Assembly: GCA_964371865.1 (NCBI GenBank)
Contig: CAYJOR010000063.1
Span: 1 to 14,686 of the forward strand
From: CAYJAZ01 sp964371865
GTDB lineage: Bacteria > Desulfobacterota > Desulfovibrionia > Desulfovibrionales > Desulfovibrionaceae
DNA: 14,686 nt
Direction of reading: 5' to 3'
Below, one piece after another: positions 1 through 5,771 of the stretch. The first letter of the stretch is position 1. Each line of letters opens with the position of its first letter. A program made the translations under genes and the position numbers. A model generated the notes under the pieces. That model saw only the letters and a list, made by a program, of their open reading frames with translations, made no database searches and had not been told where the DNA came from.

Positions 1-1
1 A

Positions 2-28
2 GGGGATAGGGGGGCTGGGGGAAAGGGG
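2..28 (+). other. Putative G-quadruplex-forming tract
   Basis: Four runs of G (4, 6, 5 and 4 residues) are separated by loops of 3, 2 and 3 bases (ATA, CT, AAA). This satisfies the usual G4 pattern with tetrads of at least four layers. It stands out in an AT-rich window. The last two runs also form the left arm of the hairpin at 13-74, so the two structures would compete. That it folds in the cell is inference. Confidence 0.55.
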
Positions 29-74
29 AAAACTCAACTTTTATAAAAGTTGTGGTTTCCCCTTTCCCCCAGCC
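13..74. repeat. Long imperfect palindrome, repeat copy A
   Basis: The outer stem is a perfect 19-base inverted repeat (13-31 with 56-74), GGCTGGGGGAAAGGGGAAA against its complement. The inner part (35-52) is itself a perfect 18-base palindrome. Outer and inner stems are joined by a mismatch (A32/G55), a pair (C33/G54) and a mismatch (T34/T53). It lies just 3' of the minus-strand ligase gene but has no T tract on the exit side (that side is C-rich), so it is not a textbook intrinsic terminator. It shares its core and mismatch pattern with copies at 11191-11242 and 11311-11345. Confidence 0.75.
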
Positions 75-100
75 GTCGGAGACAAAAAAATAATAAATTA

Positions 101-1408
101 TTATTCACCTTTAGGGCGGTTGTCGATAACGCGAACGGCTTTACCTTCGGAACGAGTGATTGTTCTAGGGTCGACGAGTCGAACTCTTGCAGTAACACCG
201 AGGAATTCTTTGATTGTTCTTTGGATGCCGCTTTCGATTTTTTGAAGTTTACGTACTTCATCTGAGAAGTTTGCTTCATCAACTTCAACTTGAACTTCAA
301 TATTATCCATAGTGCCATCACGACTAACGATGATTTGATAGTTAGCGCTTGTGCCTTCTGCATCCATAAGAATTGATTCAATTTGTTGTGGATAAACGTT
401 TACGCCACGGATAATAAGCATATCATCGCTTCTTCCTTTGAAGCGTTTAACTTTATGGAAAGTACGGCTACATTTACATGGAGTATCGTCGATAATGGTT
501 AAGTCGCGGGTACGATAGCGGATAAGTGGAATCCCTTCTTTTGTGATTGTGGTAATAACAAGCTCACCAGTTTCACCATGAGGAAGAACTTCGCCTGTAA
601 TTGGGTCAATAACTTCGATATAGAAGTGATCTTCCATTACGTGCATACCGTCTTGAGCGTCATGACATTCCATAGCAACACCAGGCCCCATGATTTCGGA
701 AAGTCCGTAGATATCCATAGCTTTAATGCCGAGTTTTCCTTCCATGTCACGGCGCATAGCTTCAGTCCAAGGTTCCGCACCGAAAATACCTACACGTAAT
801 TTGAAATCATCTTTTGTAAGACCTGCATCTTGCATTGCTTCGTAGAGGTATTGCCCATAAGAAGGAGTACAGCAGATTGCAGTTGAACCGAAATCTTTAA
901 GAACTTGTATCTGACGTTTTGTAGCTCCGCCTGACATAGGAATAACAGTTGCACCAAGGCGTTCACAACCATCGTGCATTCCTAAACCGCCTGTAAACAA
1001 ACCGTAGCCATAGGCATTATGAAGAACATCATTAGATGTAACACCGGCCATCGCAAGGCAACGAGCAACCATATCTGCCCAGTTATCGAGGTCACGTTTT
1101 GTGTATCCAACAACTGTAGCCTTACCTGTTGTTCCGCTTGATGAGTGAAGACGGACAATATGTTCACGAGGAACAGCAAACATTCCAAATGGGTAGTTGT
1201 TTCTAAGATCTTGCTTTTCTGTAAAAGGAAGAAGTTTTACGTCATTAAGTGATTTAATGTGTTCAGGTTTAAGCCCGATTTCATCAAATTTCTTACGATA
1301 AAATGGAACATTAGCATATACTCGTGATACAAGATTTTGTATACGAGTTAATTGTAACTTTTCAAGTTCTTCTCTTGGAAGAGTTTCCAAATCTGGTTGA
1401 AACATCAT
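101..1408 (-). CDS. paaK: Phenylacetate-CoA ligase family (aryl/acyl-CoA synthetase)
   Basis: This is an adenylate-forming CoA ligase of the phenylacetate-CoA ligase type. It activates an aryl acid with ATP to an acyl-AMP and transfers it to CoA in the cytoplasm. From the start chosen here it is 435 residues, normal for the family. Visible motifs are the P-loop SSSGTTGK (about 89-96), DIYGLSE (about 232-238), YRTRD (about 298-302), the hinge GRSDDM (about 325-330), and a C-terminal domain with the likely catalytic lysine in RSEGKA (about 423). The ATG at 1406-1408 is preferred because AGGAG sits 8 bases upstream (1416-1420); an in-frame ATG at 1426 would place that site inside the gene. No other paa catabolic genes are present. 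In anaerobes such enzymes often serve aryl acids made by amino-acid fermentation, so the true substrate is open. The family call is firm; the gene symbol is by homology only. Confidence 0.9.
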   Translation of the reverse strand: MMFQPDLETLPREELEKLQLTRIQNLVSRVYANVPFYRKKFDEIGLKPEHIKSLNDVKLLPFTEKQDLRNNYPFGMFAVPREHIVRLHSSSGTTGKATVVGYTKRDLDNWADMVARCLAMAGVTSNDVLHNAYGYGLFTGGLGMHDGCERLGATVIPMSGGATKRQIQVLKDFGSTAICCTPSYGQYLYEAMQDAGLTKDDFKLRVGIFGAEPWTEAMRRDMEGKLGIKAMDIYGLSEIMGPGVAMECHDAQDGMHVMEDHFYIEVIDPITGEVLPHGETGELVITTITKEGIPLIRYRTRDLTIIDDTPCKCSRTFHKVKRFKGRSDDMLIIRGVNVYPQQIESILMDAEGTSANYQIIVSRDGTMDNIEVQVEVDEANFSDEVRKLQKIESGIQRTIKEFLGVTARVRLVDPRTITRSEGKAVRVIDNRPKGE

Positions 1409-1491
1409 AACTGTTACTCCTAACATTTCGTCTTCGGCTAAAACGCTAAATAAAAAGTAGAACTTTATAGTTTAGGATTTCACCTAAGTTT

Positions 1492-1529
1492 AATATCCTT
1501 ATTTTTGCTCTATTTCGTCAAACTGTCAA
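1492..1529 (-). promoter_or_regulatory. Candidate promoter for the paaK-like gene
   Basis: On the minus strand there are two overlapping -35-like hexamers, TTGACA (1524-1529) and TTGACG (1516-1521). The second is 18 bases upstream of GATATT (1492-1497), which matches 4 of 6 bases of the -10 consensus. A transcript would start near 1485 and have a leader of about 75 bases. The position and orientation suit the ligase gene. It is a pattern match only. Confidence 0.4.
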
Positions 1530-1673
1530 GTCTTCTTTCATCTGCTTTCCTACATAATTTCCTTAGAAACAAAGAGCTTATAAGTCGTTTTTCTAACTTG
1601 CTGATTTTTTTGAACTTAAATATTTGAAAAATATCTCAATCAGCTTAAATTATGTCGTGGAGCATATTTCAGC

Positions 1674-1700
1674 TTGACTTTCGTTTTAAGTCATTATAAG
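1674..1700 (+). promoter_or_regulatory. Candidate promoter for the HU gene
   Basis: TTGACT (1674-1679) is followed after 15 bases by TATAAG (1695-1700). The spacing is shorter than the preferred 17, so this is a moderate candidate. It lies about 45 bases upstream of the HU start, whose ribosome-binding site AAGGAGAG (1731-1738) is strong, as expected for an abundant protein. Confidence 0.4.
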
Positions 1701-1743
1701 AAAGAGAAATCTTTTTAGAAAAAAGTACTCAAGGAGAGTTGTT

Positions 1744-2019
1744 ATGACTAAAGCAGAATTAATCGAAGCTATTCAAAAGAAAGCAGAACTTCCAAGCAAA
1801 GCGAAAACCGAAGAGGTTTTAAATGCTACTATAGATGCTATCACAGCGTGCCTCGCAAACGGCGATTCTATTACACTTACAGGTTTTGGTAGCTTCAAAG
1901 TTTCTCAACGTGCTGCTCGCAAAGGTTGCAACCCACGCACTAAAGAAGCAATCGAAATCCCTGCTACTAAAGTAGTTAAATTCACACCTGGTAAAGCTTT
2001 AAAAGACACTGTAAAGTAG
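1744..2019 (+). CDS. hup: DNA-binding protein HU family
   Basis: This is a small nucleoid-associated histone-like protein that dimerises and bends DNA. At 91 residues it has the standard HU length. It shows the helical N-terminal dimerisation part (about 1-40), the GFGSFKV turn (about 47-53), and the beta-arm with the conserved tip N63-P64 that intercalates into DNA. The C-terminal TPGKALKD segment is also typical. ATG follows AAGGAGAG by 5 bases. It is probably transcribed alone, since its own promoter candidate and a strong terminator flank it. The residue before the tip NP is Cys62, where Arg is usual; the effect is unknown. HU versus IHF: the sequence around the arm looks like HU, but paralogues cannot be separated here. 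Confidence 0.95.
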   Translation: MTKAELIEAIQKKAELPSKAKTEEVLNATIDAITACLANGDSITLTGFGSFKVSQRAARKGCNPRTKEAIEIPATKVVKFTPGKALKDTVK

Positions 2020-2040
2020 ATTTTTAAATATATTTCCAGT

Positions 2041-2073
2041 AAAGAGAGTCAAATTTTGGCTCTCTTTTTTTTT
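2041..2073 (+). terminator. Rho-independent terminator after HU
   Basis: The stem AAAGAGAGTC (2041-2050) pairs with GGCTCTCTTT (2058-2067), including one G-T wobble, around a 7-base loop. A T tract runs on to 2073. It starts 22 bases after the HU stop codon. Confidence 0.88.
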
Positions 2074-2406
2074 ACTAACTTGTGATTGCAAATTAAGAAA
2101 TTTCGTGAAATTTTCAACAAAATAATATCTAAAATTTTAAAATAAACTATTTGTTTTGACAAGTGATTCAAAAGAGACTATTTAGGTATCTCTTTAAAAG
2201 TATATATCTACATGTTGCTCTGTTCAAATTTTAAAATTTCGTCAAAAACTATAAAATAGTATAAAAAATAACTATGACGATATTCAAAAGTTAGAAAAAA
2301 TAATTTAGAAGTATACCTCTTAAATCACCATAAACCATCTAACACCTTACTTTATCAAAAAAATAAAGACAGTAGATGAAATATCTTATTGGATAATACA
2401 TAAAAT
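2074..2406. other. AT-rich non-coding region upstream of the glucan cluster
   Basis: This stretch of about 330 bases has no convincing gene. It holds a promoter candidate (2156-2184), a perfect 14-base AT palindrome AAATTTTAAAATTT (2226-2239) whose central 12 bases recur at 2132-2143, and a 7-base inverted repeat (2171-2177 with 2189-2195) over the -10 region. If the promoter candidate is used, the leader of the first glucan gene is more than 200 bases. I see no recognisable riboswitch. Confidence 0.5.
2156..2184 (+). promoter_or_regulatory. Candidate promoter for the glucan cluster
   Basis: A perfect TTGACA (2156-2161) is followed after exactly 17 bases by TATTTA (2179-2184), which keeps the TAT start of the -10 box but is otherwise poor. 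The inverted repeat AAAGAGA/TCTCTTT (2171-2195) overlaps the -10 and could be an operator. It is the best promoter match between the HU terminator and the first gene of the cluster. Confidence 0.4.
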
Positions 2407-4098
2407 ATGAAGCAACTTGCTAAGCGACTTATAATTTCAACTTTTCTTCTTTCATCATTAATTACGAATTCACTTGCGAACGACAAGGTACAGGTTCAAA
2501 GTACAGAAGTTCAATATTTTTCGGACTTTATTCCCGATACAAATTATCTGACTGACCGTAAAAATTTAAACGCTCTTCAACACGATACCTTTCTTTATAT
2601 GTGGGAACACAGTCACCCAACATCAGGGCTCGTGTATGAAGGAACATTTAACTGGGAAGTTACACCAACAGCAACAGGCGGAACAGGTTTTGGAGTTGCG
2701 GCAATAATTGTAGCAGTTGAACGCGGCTGGATTACACGAGAACAAGCTCTTCATAGGTTGACGAAAATATGCTTGTTTTTGCGTGATAAAACTCCAAGAA
2801 AAGAACTACATGGCGCATTTCCTCATTGGATTAATGGTGAAACAGGTGAAGCTCTTCCTTTCAGCTCTATAGATAAAGGTGCAGATATCGTAGAAACTGC
2901 CTTGCTTATGCAGGGTCTGCTTATGGTACGAGAATACTTCAACGGAATGGGTGTTGAAGCAGAACTTCGTTCAATTATTACAGAGCTTTGGCATGATATA
3001 GATTGGAATTGGTTCACAAATGGTGAAGAGAGCGGTCTTTACTGGCATTGGGACGTAGAAAAAGGTTTTTCTCATGGATTAAAAGTGCTTGGAAATAATG
3101 AATGTCTAATTGCTTATGTATTAGCTTTGGCATCTCCAACGCATCCAATTAGCCGAAAAACTTACGATTATTGGACATCAGGGAGTGGATATCAACCTAA
3201 AACAACCTATGGATATACAATTGAGGCGGCACTTCCAAATGCAGGACCTTTATTTTTAGCTCAATATTCTTTTTTAGGATTAAATCCACATCTTATGGCG
3301 GATGAATTTGTAAAAGAAGGATATTTTATACGTAATACAAAGCATACCTTAAGTAATAGAGGTTATAGTTTACTTACATCACGAGCAGTAAATAAATATT
3401 CTGAAAATTATTGGGGGCTTACAGCAAGCCTTACAAAAGATGGTTACGCAGCTAATGAACCGAAAAAAGATAAAGCAACGGTAGCACCAACAGCGGCTTT
3501 ATCATCACTTCCATATACACCACATTATTCCATGCAGGTGCTGAATGCTCTTCAAGGTGAATATAAAGAAAAAATGTGGGGTCCGTGGGGGCCTTACGAT
3601 GCTTTTAGTCTTCGATATGATTGGTATAGTAGAGACTATATAACAATTAATCAGCTCCCCATGGTGATTATGGCGGAAAATTATAGAAGCGAACTTTTTT
3701 GGCGTCTGTTGATGGCAGATGAAGAAATTCTCAATGGATTAGAAAAAGCAGGAATCAGCGAACCGCAACATGCAACAGGTTTTCCCGAAGCTGTGAGAGC
3801 TTTGAAATGGCATAGAAATGACTATTTTGAAGATGCGTATGATATACGACGTCATGCAGATAGCGGACTTTATCAAATTCCATACTGGCTAGAGAATGAA
3901 GGTTTTGTTACTCTTCAACTATTCGACTCTGAAAATAAGCTTGTCCTCGAGCAAAAAACAAAAGCTTTTCAAGGGAAAAATATATTAGAATTTGAACAGT
4001 TTACTCTGACTACTGAGGCAACGTTCATACTTAAAATGACAATTGAAAACTCTAATCGTGATGAAGAAAAATATGAACTTTCTATCCGATTACACTAG
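2407..4098 (+). CDS. Secreted GH144-like (PF10091) putative beta-1,2-glucanase
   Basis: The 563-residue protein has a Sec signal peptide (basic start, hydrophobic core, cleavage likely after S-L-A at residue 24). Its main domain (about 50-440) resembles the PF10091 glucoamylase-like family that includes GH144 endo-beta-1,2-glucanases. Supporting motifs are GGTGFG (91-96), KGADIVETALLMQGLL (157-172), GNNECLIAYVLALASPTHPI (229-248), PTAALSSLPYTP (361-372) and the QLPMVIMAENYRS region (about 416-428). The C-terminal 75 residues look like a small beta-sandwich. The ATG has only a weak ribosome-binding site (GGA at 2391). It is the first gene of a cluster with opgG and opgH, so the likely substrate is the beta-1,2 backbone of periplasmic glucan, acted on in the periplasm. 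Family membership is recalled from motifs; hydrolysis, transfer or cyclisation activity cannot be told apart from sequence. Confidence 0.82.
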   Translation: MKQLAKRLIISTFLLSSLITNSLANDKVQVQSTEVQYFSDFIPDTNYLTDRKNLNALQHDTFLYMWEHSHPTSGLVYEGTFNWEVTPTATGGTGFGVAAIIVAVERGWITREQALHRLTKICLFLRDKTPRKELHGAFPHWINGETGEALPFSSIDKGADIVETALLMQGLLMVREYFNGMGVEAELRSIITELWHDIDWNWFTNGEESGLYWHWDVEKGFSHGLKVLGNNECLIAYVLALASPTHPISRKTYDYWTSGSGYQPKTTYGYTIEAALPNAGPLFLAQYSFLGLNPHLMADEFVKEGYFIRNTKHTLSNRGYSLLTSRAVNKYSENYWGLTASLTKDGYAANEPKKDKATVAPTAALSSLPYTPHYSMQVLNALQGEYKEKMWGPWGPYDAFSLRYDWYSRDYITINQLPMVIMAENYRSELFWRLLMADEEILNGLEKAGISEPQHATGFPEAVRALKWHRNDYFEDAYDIRRHADSGLYQIPYWLENEGFVTLQLFDSENKLVLEQKTKAFQGKNILEFEQFTLTTEATFILKMTIENSNRDEEKYELSIRLH

Positions 4099-4156
4099 AG
4101 TATATTTAAAAAATAATTTTTCCAATAAAAATACATATGATTTAAGGATTTATTCT

Positions 4157-5743
4157 TTGAAACAACTTAGACAGTTTATAATCTATACTATTATTAATAG
4201 TACACTTTTTCTTAGTTATTCAACTTTTGCTTTTGCAGAAAATTTTACATTAACCAATATAAAAGAAATAGCTCAAACTCTTGCAACAAAAGAATACGAG
4301 CAAAAAGAAAATGAATACCTTGATACCTTTGAAGATTTTAATATTGATGAATGGCATACAATTAAGCATCAAGATGAAAAATTTATATGGAAAGATGAAA
4401 AACTTCCTTTTCTTATTGAGTTTTTTGCGCCGGGATATCTTCTTCAAGATGCAATAAAAATCAATATAATAGATAAAGAACAAAGCAGAGAAATAAAAGC
4501 TAGTCATGATTTATTTGAAGCGGAAGAAGATATCTTAGAAAATTTACCGAAAGAGTTTGAAGTTGGTGGTTTTCGTATCCTTTACCCTTTAGAAAAACCT
4601 AATGAATATCAGAGTATAGCATCATTTATAGGAGCTACATTTTTTAGAGGAACAGGAAGAAACGGGCATGACGGAGTTTATGCTCGTGGGGTGACTATAA
4701 ATACAGCTCTTCAAGAAGGTGAAGAATTTCCAAGTTTTACAGAGGTTTGGATTGAAAAACCATCTAGAAATGACAGAAGTCTAGTAATGCACGCTTTGAT
4801 GGATTCTCCAAGTATGACAGGAGTTTTTACCTTTGAATTAGAACCCGGAACATCTACGATAATGAATGTTGATAGTGTGTTTTACCCTAGAGCCGGAGTA
4901 GAAAAAGCAAGTAAAATCGGCATAGCTCCACTTGCAAGTATGTTCTACTTTTCAAAAAATAATGGAATTATATCAGATAACAAGCAAGAAGAAGCACACA
5001 GTTCAGACGGTCTACTCTATACCGATTCTGAAAATAATTGGCTTTGGCGACCACTATCAAATCCAAGACGTTTGAGTATTACGAATATTACCGATGATAA
5101 TCCAAAAGGTTTTGGTTTATTTCAAAGAAATACAAATTCTTATAGTTATAAAAACAAAGATGCTTTCTATCATCAGCAGTCATCACTTTGGGTTGAACCA
5201 ATAGGTGATTGGGGCAAAGGCTCTCTAGAACTTATTGAAATTCCAACACGTAGCGATAAGCACAATAATATTGCACTCTTTTGGATTCCTCAAGATTTTG
5301 ACAGGGAAGAAAATATAGATGGAATTTTTGAAATTTCATATAGTTATAAGTTGTATTGGATATCAGCAAGTGCAATCCCTCATCTTTTAGGTAGAGTTAT
5401 TTCTACACAAGAAATTCATAACAAAGATAATGAAAGATTATGCACCTTTCATGTTGATTTCATGAGTGAATCACTTAATTCATTGCCTGCAACAACAGGT
5501 CTATCAAGTGTTATTGATTTGCCAAAAGATGTGGAACTTTTAGATAAGTACTTAGAAAAAAATGAAGAAAATAATGGATGGAGACTTGTTTTCACAGTAC
5601 TTCTTCCTGAACCGGAAAGTATTGTGCAAACACTCATTCCAGCAAGAAATCCTAAAAAAATACATTTTCAAGCATATCTTATACGTGGTGAAAATCTGCC
5701 GACTCCTATAACAGAACTTTGGCAATACGATTTAACCTTGTAA
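4157..5743 (+). CDS. opgG: Periplasmic glucan biosynthesis protein OpgG (MdoG)
   Basis: OpgG is a periplasmic protein needed for osmoregulated periplasmic glucan synthesis; the family is now also known as GH186. The match is strong along the whole length: ARGVTINTALQEGEEFP (about 176-192), GIAPLASMF (about 255-263), LWRPLSNP (about 296-303), NPKGFGLFQR (about 315-324) and WVEPIGDWGKGSLELIEIP (about 345-363). The frame is open from an ATG at 4043 that overlaps the upstream gene, but I prefer TTG at 4157. It has AAGGA at 4144-4148 with 8-base spacing and gives a compact signal peptide (M-K-Q-L-R-Q, hydrophobic core, A-F-A cleavage at residue 27). The ATG starts would give a 38-residue tail before it and have no ribosome-binding site. 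From TTG the protein is 528 residues, near the usual 510. It lies 58 bases after the glucanase gene and 28 before opgH, fitting one operon. Confidence 0.93.
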   Translation: MKQLRQFIIYTIINSTLFLSYSTFAFAENFTLTNIKEIAQTLATKEYEQKENEYLDTFEDFNIDEWHTIKHQDEKFIWKDEKLPFLIEFFAPGYLLQDAIKINIIDKEQSREIKASHDLFEAEEDILENLPKEFEVGGFRILYPLEKPNEYQSIASFIGATFFRGTGRNGHDGVYARGVTINTALQEGEEFPSFTEVWIEKPSRNDRSLVMHALMDSPSMTGVFTFELEPGTSTIMNVDSVFYPRAGVEKASKIGIAPLASMFYFSKNNGIISDNKQEEAHSSDGLLYTDSENNWLWRPLSNPRRLSITNITDDNPKGFGLFQRNTNSYSYKNKDAFYHQQSSLWVEPIGDWGKGSLELIEIPTRSDKHNNIALFWIPQDFDREENIDGIFEISYSYKLYWISASAIPHLLGRVISTQEIHNKDNERLCTFHVDFMSESLNSLPATTGLSSVIDLPKDVELLDKYLEKNEENNGWRLVFTVLLPEPESIVQTLIPARNPKKIHFQAYLIRGENLPTPITELWQYDLTL

Positions 5744-5771
5744 AACAATAAGATAGGGAGATCCATATATA

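Noticed and set aside
4043..4156. Upstream ATG starts for OpgG (4043, 4061, 4073)
   Set aside because: None has a convincing ribosome-binding site, all overlap the previous gene, and they push the signal peptide 28-38 residues inward; TTG at 4157 has a good site.
4250..4507. Minus-strand open frame of 85 codons inside opgG
   Set aside because: It is antisense to a strongly conserved gene and its Phe/Lys/Ile-rich product is what AT-rich antisense reading gives.
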